From the NCBI GenBank assembly GCA_002690085.1, contig NZDM01000025.1, positions 22,842 to 39,625 on the forward strand: a stretch of 16,784 bases of DNA, in the 5' to 3' direction. This stretch comes from Flavobacteriaceae bacterium. Lineage in GTDB: Bacteria; Bacteroidota; Bacteroidia; Flavobacteriales; Flavobacteriaceae. This document shows, piece by piece, positions 1 to 7,619 of the stretch. Made by a program: the position numbers and the translations under genes. Every line of letters starts with the position of its first letter. The first letter of the stretch is position 1. The notes beneath the pieces are model-generated. The model had not been told where the DNA came from. It did no database searches and saw only the letters and a program-made list of their open reading frames with translations.

Positions 1-1
1 T

Positions 2-256
2 CCTCTTTCTGTTGACCTTTTTGACTTGGAAAATAATTTTGAGTTATATCCCAATCCAGTCAAAGAAACCTTGTATATAAATTCTTCTTTGCAAATACAG
101 TCTGTAAGTGTTATAAATATGTTAGGTCAAGAAGTATTTCGACAGCTTGGAAACACCAACAGTTTGAAAGTTTCTAATTTATCTCCCGGATTGTATGTCT
201 TAAAAACACTTCACGATAATGGTTTAAAGACCAATCGAAAGTTTATAATTGAATAA
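2..256 (+). CDS. C-terminal fragment of a T9SS-exported protein (5' end outside window)
   Basis: The frame is open from the left edge to TAA at 254-256, giving 84 residues that are only the end of a longer protein. A TTG at position 26 could be read as a start, but the frame continues upstream without a stop, so it is internal. The fragment is a type A T9SS sorting domain: LYPNPVKETLYINSS, then a LGQEVF strand, then SPGLYVLK and the closing RKFIIE. This domain directs proteins through the type IX secretion system to the cell surface or medium. It is similar in plan to the sorting domain of the GH5 protein at 681-2609. The catalytic or binding part lies outside the window, so function is unknown; given the neighbours, a secreted carbohydrate-active protein is a reasonable guess. 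Confidence 0.85.
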   Translation, partial: PLSVDLFDLENNFELYPNPVKETLYINSSLQIQSVSVINMLGQEVFRQLGNTNSLKVSNLSPGLYVLKTLHDNGLKTNRKFIIE

Positions 257-283
257 AATAATCATTTATCTAATTTTAAAAAA

Positions 284-622
284 ATGAAAAAAATAATCAT
301 CACCTGTGCACTTGTAATGTTTGCATTTATTGCTGAAGCTCAAGAAAATAAGTTTGCTTCAAAACGTACTGCAACTGCTGTTGAATACATTTCTTCAAAT
401 ATGGATTTATCTGAGGCCAATCTAGAATTTCTAAAAGAAACCTTATACAACAAATATGCATCCAATGTGTCACAAATTAGAGGTAAGAACTTATCAGAAG
501 AAGAGAAAAAACAAGTATATCGTGATGCTTTTGTACAAACGCGTAAAAAGTTAATGACTGTTTTTAGTAAAGAACAGGTTGGTAAAATCACCAAACTTGA
601 ACGCGAGAGCCACAAAAAATAA
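284..622 (+). CDS. Small secreted helical protein of unknown function (112 aa)
   Basis: It begins with ATG AAA AAA in an A-rich context 27 nt after the preceding stop, so it is probably co-transcribed with that gene. Residues 1-19 form a signal peptide with cleavage likely after AEA, before Q20. The mature part is about 93 residues, rich in Lys, Glu and Ser, with no cysteines or membrane segments. It looks like three amphipathic helices, each opening with a helix-cap-like motif: LSEANLEFLKETLYNKY (42-58), LSEEEKKQVYRDAF (70-83) and FSKEQVGKI (94-102). This size and pattern are reminiscent of small periplasmic Spy/CpxP-type helical proteins, but I cannot assign the family. There is no T9SS domain, so the periplasm is the likely location. 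An intrinsic terminator follows 22 nt after the stop, so this is the last gene of its unit. Calling it a real gene is safe; any function is a guess. Confidence 0.8.
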   Translation: MKKIIITCALVMFAFIAEAQENKFASKRTATAVEYISSNMDLSEANLEFLKETLYNKYASNVSQIRGKNLSEEEKKQVYRDAFVQTRKKLMTVFSKEQVGKITKLERESHKK

Positions 623-644
623 TTACATTTAACTTTTAAATTTT

Positions 645-672
645 GAGGAGGCCACGGCCTCCTCTTTATTTT
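645..672 (+). terminator. Strong intrinsic (rho-independent) terminator
   Basis: GAGGAGGCC (645-653) and GGCCTCCTC (656-664) are perfect reverse complements separated by AC, and TTTATTTT follows at 665-672. In practice the stem would be 8 bp with a 4-nt loop. It is GC-rich in an AT-rich genome and lies just after the stop of the 112-aa protein gene. It ends only 8 nt before the ATG of the GH5 gene, which leaves little room for a separate GH5 promoter. Confidence 0.85.
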
Positions 673-680
673 AGTGAATT

Positions 681-2609
681 ATGAAATTTAAAATAAATAG
701 TTTTCTCTGTTATTTTTTTGGAACCTGTGTTGTTTTTGCCCAAATGTCTTCTTGGGAAATCGTCGAGTCCATGGGCAGAGGATTAAACATTGGCAATACT
801 TTGAGTGCCCCCACTGAGGGTAATTGGGCTCCAATTATACATGAGCAATACTTTGTAGACGTTGCCAATGCAGGCTTTTCCAATGTTAGAATTCCTACAG
901 ATTTTTTTGGATATAGAACATCTGGAACAACCTCAAATTGGCCCACTAATGCGAATACTTCCAGCCAATACAATGGAAGTATTGCAGATTTTTCTGTCAG
1001 CTCATCTTATTTGGACCGTGTCGAGACCATAGTTGATTGGTCTTTGAATCAAGGGCTTTATACTATCATTGACTTTCATGGTGCTAACCTTAAGTCCGAA
1101 TTTTTAGAAACCTTCAACAATTCAAATTCAAGTTATACAGCCCCCTCTTCCGCAAAGCGTGCCGCCGATTTAATGAAATTTAAATCCATTTGGACTCAAA
1201 TCGCAAATCGCTTTATAAATCATCCCGAACAGCTCATATTTGAAGTTGTAAACGAGCCTTATTTTGAAGTCAGTGCTGCTGAAATGGATGCGCTCAATGC
1301 AATGATTATTGAAGCCATTCGATCTACGGGCGGTAATAATAGCACACGTTGCATCATAATTACTGGAGGTACTTCTACATCCTACCAAGCACCAACCGTC
1401 ATAGGAGATCAGGTATTAAATAGTGATGCACACTTGATTGCTTCTTTTCACTATTATCAACCCTTTAATTTTACAGCTTCTTCCAGAGAAGAATACGCTA
1501 ATTATACTTGGGGTAGCAATGCCGATAAAACATCAATAAACAATCATTTCAACGTGGTCAAACAATGGTCTGAAAGTAATAACACACCTGTAACTCTTGG
1601 GGAATTTGGCGTTGACAATGAAGGAGGACTCAATTATGAGACTGGAGCTTATGGGACCTATAGTGGGCCTGAAAATGCTTCTCGTGTAGACTACCACCGC
1701 TATTTGGCAGAACAAGCCATTAATCGAGGTTTTTCCTTTTCAGCCTGGTGCGCTGGTAATAAGTCCACAAAGTCCATACATTTACGGACTGACAATCCTC
1801 AAACTAACAATGCCATTCCTGGAACTTGGGTCGAAGATGTAAAAGAAGCCCTTTTAGCTGATGGAACTTGGCCAGAGTGTTATGGCCCTTGGTCTGCAGA
1901 AATTATTCGAAACCCCGATTTTGAATGTGGCTATTCTAACAATTGGAATTTATCTGTTCAAGGGACTGCTGCCGCTACTTTTTCTGCCGCTACCGGTTCC
2001 GTATATTCAGGGGCAACAGCTGCCAGAATTGATGTGACTTCATCACAGGGCTATAACAAGGTGCTTTTGAGTAATGTGATTTATGAAGAAGATTTAAGCG
2101 ATAAAAAACTGACCATTGGATGTTACGCCAGAGCATTTGAACCCGATACTTCCTTTAGATTGAGGTTTAAATCTCAAGTCAATGGAAGTACAACTTATTT
2201 ACCTTCTGAAATTTTTCAGCTATCAACCAATTACCAGTACTATGAATTTGAATATGAGGCTCCGCCAGGCACTTCTTCTGTTCAACTTCAAGCATTATTA
2301 GGGGCGCATATAGGGACTTATATTTTAGATAATTTTAGTGTTCAGATTGAAGATAATTCTCTCGGTTTTTCTTCATTTGAACCTTCCTCTGAGTTGATGT
2401 TATTTCCAAATCCTGCCAAAGATTATCTCTTTATTAAATCTGATCTAATGATTCAAAATGTAAATCTTTACAATGTTTTGGGAGATTTGGTGCTTGAGAA
2501 AAAACAGACAGATCAAATTTATGTAGGCCAATTATCAAAAGGCCTGTATTTTGTTAAAGTTGAATTTGAAAATGGAAACGCAATCACAGACAAATTCATT
2601 GTTGATTAA
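681..2609 (+). CDS. Secreted GH5 family endo-glycoside hydrolase with CBM-like module and T9SS domain
   Basis: This 642-aa protein probably cuts a beta-linked polysaccharide backbone outside the cell by the retaining GH5 mechanism. Residues 1-20 are a signal peptide ending VVFA before Q21. The catalytic (beta/alpha)8 domain spans about 25-400. Recognisable signatures are GRGLNIGNT (32-40), NVRIP (68-72), DFHG (131-134), the acid/base Glu192 in FEVVNEP, HYY (257-259) and the nucleophile Glu308 in VTLGEFG, so both catalytic glutamates are present. Residues about 404-556 form a jelly-roll module like CBM4/9, opening NPDFE and closing YILDNFSV. Residues 571-642 are a type A T9SS sorting domain with LFPNPAK and KGLYFVK. 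The GH5 subfamily and exact substrate (glucan, mannan or xylan) cannot be fixed by eye. The gene stands between a terminator and the susC promoter region, so it may be transcribed alone or by read-through. Confidence 0.9.
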   Translation: MKFKINSFLCYFFGTCVVFAQMSSWEIVESMGRGLNIGNTLSAPTEGNWAPIIHEQYFVDVANAGFSNVRIPTDFFGYRTSGTTSNWPTNANTSSQYNGSIADFSVSSSYLDRVETIVDWSLNQGLYTIIDFHGANLKSEFLETFNNSNSSYTAPSSAKRAADLMKFKSIWTQIANRFINHPEQLIFEVVNEPYFEVSAAEMDALNAMIIEAIRSTGGNNSTRCIIITGGTSTSYQAPTVIGDQVLNSDAHLIASFHYYQPFNFTASSREEYANYTWGSNADKTSINNHFNVVKQWSESNNTPVTLGEFGVDNEGGLNYETGAYGTYSGPENASRVDYHRYLAEQAINRGFSFSAWCAGNKSTKSIHLRTDNPQTNNAIPGTWVEDVKEALLADGTWPECYGPWSAEIIRNPDFECGYSNNWNLSVQGTAAATFSAATGSVYSGATAARIDVTSSQGYNKVLLSNVIYEEDLSDKKLTIGCYARAFEPDTSFRLRFKSQVNGSTTYLPSEIFQLSTNYQYYEFEYEAPPGTSSVQLQALLGAHIGTYILDNFSVQIEDNSLGFSSFEPSSELMLFPNPAKDYLFIKSDLMIQNVNLYNVLGDLVLEKKQTDQIYVGQLSKGLYFVKVEFENGNAITDKFIVD

Positions 2610-2713
2610 ACTTTGTTTGATTCTCTGATTTCTTTGGAAATTATAGAAAAATAATTTTTATATTTACTTAAGTATTGTTTTTTCCCAATAACACATGCTT
2701 GTCCCCACGTTTT

Positions 2714-2743
2714 ACTTATTTTAGAAATGAATAAATATGTTTG
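2714..2743 (+). promoter_or_regulatory. Candidate Bacteroidota promoter for the susC-led operon
   Basis: TATGTTTG at 2736-2743 fits the Bacteroidota -7 consensus TAnnTTTG. The -33 TTG element is poor: only TTA triplets (2712-2714, 2716-2718) sit at the expected 17-23 nt spacing. It lies in the 193-nt gap between GH5 and susC and would give a leader of roughly 50 nt before ATG 2803. The rest of the gap (2610-2802) is AT-rich, with only weak A/T hairpins and no clear GC-rich terminator for GH5. A short direct repeat TAATTTTAA occurs at 2761-2769 and 2776-2784. Confidence 0.45.
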
Positions 2744-2802
2744 ATTATTTTCGAACATTATAATTTTAATTTAGTTAATTTTAAACAACCAATTACAAAC
2801 AA

Positions 2803-5800
2803 ATGAAAAATAATCTAATAATTACATTTGCAATTTTGTTACTACCTCTGACAATTTTTGCGCAATCTAAAACAGTCACAGGGGTGGTCAATGACGACCA
2901 AGGATTGCCACTTCCGGGTGTTACAATTCAGGTCAGAGGAACAGATAATTTAGGAGCTGTCACAAATTTTGATGGTGAATTTTCTATTGCTATTCAAGCT
3001 GCAAAAAAACAAGTACTTGTTTTTTCATATGTTGGATTTCAAACTATTGAGTTGGATGTCACTGAGTTGACAACGGTTAGTTTATCCATGGAAATTGACA
3101 CTGCAGAATTAGATGAAGTTGTTGTTATTGGTTATGGTACAGTTTTGAAAAAAGATGTAACAGGTTCTATTAGTTCGGTGAAGGTTGATGAAAACATAGC
3201 CAATCAAACTACTGGAGTTGATCAGCTCCTACAAGGTCGAGCTGCTGGTGTTCAGGTATCTCAAAACTCCAGTGCTCTAGGTTCTGGTGTAAGCGTTAGA
3301 ATTAGAGGAACCAATAGCTTGAGAGGAAATAACGAACCTCTTTATGTAGTAGACGGTATTATTATTGCATCTGCTGGAGAGGACGTTGTACATTCCGGAG
3401 GCATTGGAAATGACGGTCAAGAGGTTCAAAACGGCCTCACCGGTATCAATCCTAGAGATATTGAAAGTATTGAAGTTCTAAAAGATGCATCAGCGACCGC
3501 TATCTATGGCTCACGAGGCGCCAATGGAGTTGTATTGATTACGACTAAAAAAGGGGAGAAAGGTAATGTGAAAATTAATGCTTTCCACACAACAGCATTT
3601 AGGAGTATTCGAAAAAAATATGATATGTTGGATGGCGTTGGTTATGCAAGATATCAGAACGAATCATGGGAAATTAATAATGGAAACCAAGATTTTCCTT
3701 ATGAAATAGATAATGATGGTAACGTTTATGCAACAGGTCCTAATGCTAGTGGGGTTCCGTTAGAATATTTTGATTGGCAAAGTATTGTTTATGAACAGAC
3801 AATGAGTCAAAGGTTTGGATTTTCAGCTTCTGGTGGTAGTGATAATGGCAATTATTATATTTCTGGTGGTATTGGAGATGAAAGCGGAATTGTTGCTAAC
3901 TCAGGAGTTAAGTCAGGAGATTTAAGAATTAATTTAAACCAAGATCTCAACAAAAATTTAAAACTACAAGCTCGAGCCACGGCCTTTTTTACAGAAACGG
4001 ATTTTTCCAATTCAGGCGACCTAATTGGTACAGCCAATCAAAGCTTTGTTCGAAGTGCGCTTGTTTTTAGACCAATTATTCCTACAGCTGGTAATGATTT
4101 TATTGATGATTTGGAAGCATCAAATCCTTATTCTTGGATTAATGATTTTACAGATATTTCAAAAGAAAAACGTTTTATTGGATCTGTTGCCCTTACATAC
4201 AAATTACCAGTCAAAGGCTTGAGCTATCAATTCAGAACTGGCGGAAATGTTAGGATTAAGGATCGTAGACGGTTTTTTGGATTAACTACTTTTCCAGGAA
4301 GAAATGCTAACGGCGCTTTACAGATTTCTGAACTGGACTCCAAAACATATCAGGTTAATAATCTTTTGAGATATAACCGAAGTTTTAACAGGAAACACAG
4401 AATTAATGCTACATTAGGACTCACTTACGACGTTAGAGACAATGAAAACAGTGTCTATGCTGTTCAAGATTTTGTGTCATTAGACCTCACAACAGATCAA
4501 CCTTATTTGGGTTCTGTCATTGACACACCACTTACTTATTTATATGCTAAGCAACAGGTATTTTCTTTTTTAGGGCGTCTAAACTATTCTTTCAAAAATC
4601 GCTATGTACTTACTGCTTCTTTTAGACGCGATGGGGTTTCTAAATTTTCATCTGAAAATCGCTATAGTTTCTTCCCATCATTTGCATTCGCATGGAATGT
4701 ATCTAATGAACCCTTCCTTCAAAATTCGGAATTTATCAGCAATTTAAAGCTGAGAGCTGGATGGGGACAGATTGGAAATCACGGTATACGACCTTATGGG
4801 ACTATAGCGAATTACGGTATAAGTTCTGGTGTTCAATATGGTAATCCAGGCAATGGGCTCAGCATACCAATTATATTGAACAATATTGCCAATCCAGATT
4901 TAACATGGGAGACTACAGAGCAAATGAATTTTGGTATAGACTTTTCGTTCTTTGATGAAAAGATTTCAGGAACAGTTGATTTTTATGACAAGACTACTAA
5001 GGATTTACTTCAAAACATTCCTATACCATCATCAAATGGTTATACGAACTTGCTAATAAATAGAGGGGAAATTTCTAATAAAGGTATAGAACTTGGCTTG
5101 GATTTTGACTTAATTTCGACTGATGACATTGATTTGTCTGTTGGTGGAAATATTGCATTTAATAGAACTAAGATTTTATCTCTTGGAGTCCCTGTTGATG
5201 AGTTTTATATTGACGGTGAAGCTAAACAACGTTCATTCTTTTTTGGAAATATCATAAGTAGGGGGCAAATTTTCCGCACCCCCGCAAATGTATTTGTGCA
5301 AGGCGAAGAGTCGAGTCTTTTTTATGGTTTTGAAACTGATGGAATTTACCAAACAGAAGATACTGATTTATTATCCGGTGCAGAGCCTGGTGATCCAAGA
5401 ATTATAGATCAAGATGGAAATGGTATTATTAATGATGATGATAGAACCTTTATTGGTAATCCTAATCCAGACTTTGTATACGGTTTGAATTTAAATTTCA
5501 GATATAAAAGATTTAATGTTTCGATGTTGTTTAATGGAGTTCATGGAAACGACATTGCCAACGGGAATCTTTTAACCATTGGGAATGCTGGGGGTCAATT
5601 TCAAAATATTACTTCAGATGCTTATTACAATGCATGGCGACCTGATGCGCAGTCTAGTACACATCCAAGGATTGGCTATGATGTCATTGGCGACTCTGCC
5701 ATTACCGATCGGATTATTGAAGATGGAAGTTTCTTGAGACTTAATAATCTTACGGTTGGTTATGATATCCCTGTTGAAAATGCCAGCCTTTTCAGCCGTT

Positions 5801-5964
5801 TTAATGTATTTGTAACAGCTCAAAATTTATTTACCTGGACCAATTACAGTGGATACAATCCAGAGATCTCAAGTTTTTCTTACGACGGTCTTAGAAATGG
5901 TGTTGATTGGAACGGTTCACCTGATGCAAAAACAATGTCCATTGGAGTAAATCTTAACTTTTAA
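2803..5964 (+). CDS. SusC/RagA-type TonB-dependent outer-membrane transporter
   Basis: This 1053-aa protein is the outer-membrane channel that imports oligosaccharides, powered by TonB and paired with the SusD-like lipoprotein next to it. Residues 1-20 are a signal peptide (cleavage before Q21). A carboxypeptidase-regulatory-like domain covers about 23-100 (VTGVVNDDQGLPLPGVTI). A TonB-box-like segment, DEVVVIGYGT, lies at 104-113. The plug domain spans about 115-250 with LYVVDG, NPRDIESIEVLKDASA and YGSRGANGVV, all typical of SusC. The beta-barrel fills the remainder and ends in Phe (LNF), as outer-membrane barrels do. There is no N-terminal STN domain, so it is not expected to signal to an ECF sigma/anti-sigma pair. 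The length is normal for the family. It heads the operon and is followed after 11 nt by the SusD gene. The family call is very secure; the ligand is unknown. Confidence 0.97.
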   Translation: MKNNLIITFAILLLPLTIFAQSKTVTGVVNDDQGLPLPGVTIQVRGTDNLGAVTNFDGEFSIAIQAAKKQVLVFSYVGFQTIELDVTELTTVSLSMEIDTAELDEVVVIGYGTVLKKDVTGSISSVKVDENIANQTTGVDQLLQGRAAGVQVSQNSSALGSGVSVRIRGTNSLRGNNEPLYVVDGIIIASAGEDVVHSGGIGNDGQEVQNGLTGINPRDIESIEVLKDASATAIYGSRGANGVVLITTKKGEKGNVKINAFHTTAFRSIRKKYDMLDGVGYARYQNESWEINNGNQDFPYEIDNDGNVYATGPNASGVPLEYFDWQSIVYEQTMSQRFGFSASGGSDNGNYYISGGIGDESGIVANSGVKSGDLRINLNQDLNKNLKLQARATAFFTETDFSNSGDLIGTANQSFVRSALVFRPIIPTAGNDFIDDLEASNPYSWINDFTDISKEKRFIGSVALTYKLPVKGLSYQFRTGGNVRIKDRRRFFGLTTFPGRNANGALQISELDSKTYQVNNLLRYNRSFNRKHRINATLGLTYDVRDNENSVYAVQDFVSLDLTTDQPYLGSVIDTPLTYLYAKQQVFSFLGRLNYSFKNRYVLTASFRRDGVSKFSSENRYSFFPSFAFAWNVSNEPFLQNSEFISNLKLRAGWGQIGNHGIRPYGTIANYGISSGVQYGNPGNGLSIPIILNNIANPDLTWETTEQMNFGIDFSFFDEKISGTVDFYDKTTKDLLQNIPIPSSNGYTNLLINRGEISNKGIELGLDFDLISTDDIDLSVGGNIAFNRTKILSLGVPVDEFYIDGEAKQRSFFFGNIISRGQIFRTPANVFVQGEESSLFYGFETDGIYQTEDTDLLSGAEPGDPRIIDQDGNGIINDDDRTFIGNPNPDFVYGLNLNFRYKRFNVSMLFNGVHGNDIANGNLLTIGNAGGQFQNITSDAYYNAWRPDAQSSTHPRIGYDVIGDSAITDRIIEDGSFLRLNNLTVGYDIPVENASLFSRFNVFVTAQNLFTWTNYSGYNPEISSFSYDGLRNGVDWNGSPDAKTMSIGVNLNF

Positions 5965-5975
5965 AATTGATTAAA

Positions 5976-7598
5976 ATGAAAAATTTAAAAATATTCTTAT
6001 TATTTGCCCTTACCATATTTACATCCTGTGACTTAGACGAAGCTCCTCCTTATTTGGATGAAAATGCTTACAATGACCCAATGTCCATTTTAGCGACCTT
6101 GGACGGAGTTTACGCGGGGTTGGCCAATTATAATGCTCAAGAAAGACGGCTTTTTGTTCAGAATGGTTTTTCAGGATTTTTCAATACTAGAAAGCAGGGC
6201 CCTAATATAAATAATGTAAATAATAGGAACCTGTTCTCATTAAAGCCTCAGGCAAACGATGGTGATGCTGAAGCAATGTGGTTAGGTTTTTACAGTGCAA
6301 TCGCAAGGGCGAACACTTTAATCGCCAATGTTCAAGATTATGACCCTGATGGTGTCTCAGCTAATGATATACTTTTTAAAGAGGTGGTTGGTCAATCCCA
6401 TTTTGTGAGAGCCTGGTCATATTTTTCGCTGGTTCGTTTATTTGGTGATGTTCCATTAATTTTGGATTTACCATCACATGATGCCGTAATGAATGCATTG
6501 GCTCCTGCAAAAGAGGTTTATGCACAAATTATTGCCGATTGTACAATGGCTGCTGATATGATGTATGATGGTATTAATAATAATGGACAAATTAATTATG
6601 ATTATTACTATCCCAAAAAATATGCTGCCAATATGCTATTGGCAAAGGTTTATATGACAATGGCAAGTGATGAATATGCAAATGCATATGACATCATTCC
6701 AGATGATTTATTGGGTTCTAATTTTTGGCAAATGTCCTACGACCAGGCCATACAAGTTTTAGATCATTATCAGCTAGTTCCTGATTACGCTTCCTTGTTT
6801 ACTTTAGAGGGCGAAAATTCTACAGAATCTATTTTTGAATTACAAATAAGTCAGATAGCTACAAATTCACAGATGGGAAGAAATTACACCCCCAATAATT
6901 ACAAACCAGGACAATGTTTTGGTTGGTTTACTGTTGGTGCAGATTTTTACGACGATCATTTAACAACTTATCCTGGAGATCCTAGGCTTGAGGGTGCTAC
7001 TTACATGAGTGAATATACGAACAATGGTAATAACCCTAATAACGTTGGCAACTGGGTTCGCACTTATCCTTCAAGGAATAGAGGTTGGTTTGGAAATTCT
7101 CATCCTTACTTTTTTAAATTTGCTAATAAAGACATCACTCATAGTAATCAATATGACAGTAAAAACATTATTGTTTACAGATATGCAGATCTTTTACTAA
7201 TGTTAGCTGAAATTTCTAATGAACTGGGAGACTCAGCAAATGCATTAAATTATGTAACGCAGGTTTTGGACCGTTCTGGATTAAGCAATGCAAACTATGC
7301 CAGCGCAGATCAGGCGACTTTCCGTGATAAAATCATGAAAGAGTACCGTTATGAGTTGCTCGGAGAGGGAGAAGATGCACACAACAACAGACGCAGAGGT
7401 TTTAATTATTTTTTAGAAAACATTATCATTCCTCATAACCCTGGCAGTTGGCATCCACTCACACCAAACAGAAGATTATCAGATGGACAAGCTATGAATT
7501 TTAACAATAAAGATTTGACGCTAAGCGAAGACCCCTCTCAGATCATGTTTTTGCCCTTGCCAACAAGAGAAATTAACACTAATGATTTAATAAATTAA
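5976..7598 (+). CDS. SusD/RagB-type glycan-binding surface lipoprotein
   Basis: This 540-aa protein is the lid of the SusC channel and binds glycan at the cell surface. I chose ATG 5976 over an in-frame TTG at 5967, because it gives a standard lipoprotein signal peptide, MKNLKIFLLFALTIFTSC, with the lipidated Cys at residue 18. The acidic run DLDE right after the Cys fits the surface-export signal described for Bacteroidota lipoproteins. The SusD fold is seen in SHFVRAWSYFSLVRLFGDVPLI (TPR-like helices in the first half), RYADLLLMLAEISNEL, EYRYELLGEGEDAHNNRRRGF in the C-terminal half, and the closing LPLPTREI. Length is typical. It starts 11 nt after susC, so the two are co-translated partners, and the GH30-like gene follows after 21 nt. 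Confidence 0.96.
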   Translation: MKNLKIFLLFALTIFTSCDLDEAPPYLDENAYNDPMSILATLDGVYAGLANYNAQERRLFVQNGFSGFFNTRKQGPNINNVNNRNLFSLKPQANDGDAEAMWLGFYSAIARANTLIANVQDYDPDGVSANDILFKEVVGQSHFVRAWSYFSLVRLFGDVPLILDLPSHDAVMNALAPAKEVYAQIIADCTMAADMMYDGINNNGQINYDYYYPKKYAANMLLAKVYMTMASDEYANAYDIIPDDLLGSNFWQMSYDQAIQVLDHYQLVPDYASLFTLEGENSTESIFELQISQIATNSQMGRNYTPNNYKPGQCFGWFTVGADFYDDHLTTYPGDPRLEGATYMSEYTNNGNNPNNVGNWVRTYPSRNRGWFGNSHPYFFKFANKDITHSNQYDSKNIIVYRYADLLLMLAEISNELGDSANALNYVTQVLDRSGLSNANYASADQATFRDKIMKEYRYELLGEGEDAHNNRRRGFNYFLENIIIPHNPGSWHPLTPNRRLSDGQAMNFNNKDLTLSEDPSQIMFLPLPTREINTNDLIN

Positions 7599-7613
7599 TT
7601 TTTTATAAAAAAT
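7598..7613. repeat. A/T-only palindrome in the susD-GH30 gap
   Basis: The 16 bases at 7598-7613 are fully self-complementary (ATTTTTTA followed by TAAAAAAT). The palindrome starts on the last base of the susD stop codon and occupies most of the 21-nt gap. Such a sequence is weak evidence alone because the region is AT-rich, but it lies 39 nt before a much stronger inverted repeat at 7652-7682. Confidence 0.5.
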
Positions 7614-7619
7614 AATTTA

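Noticed and set aside
340..615. Antisense open frame of 91 codons opposite the small secreted protein
   Set aside because: The + strand frame has a clear signal peptide and start context; the antisense frame has no recognisable domain and looks like a shadow.
1967..2000. Direct repeat CTGCCGCTAC within the GH5 gene
   Set aside because: Ten-base repeat in an Ala/Thr-rich linker-like coding stretch; best explained by protein composition.
5967..5975. TTG as an earlier start for the SusD-like protein
   Set aside because: It would add only M-I-K before an ATG that already gives a standard lipoprotein signal peptide.
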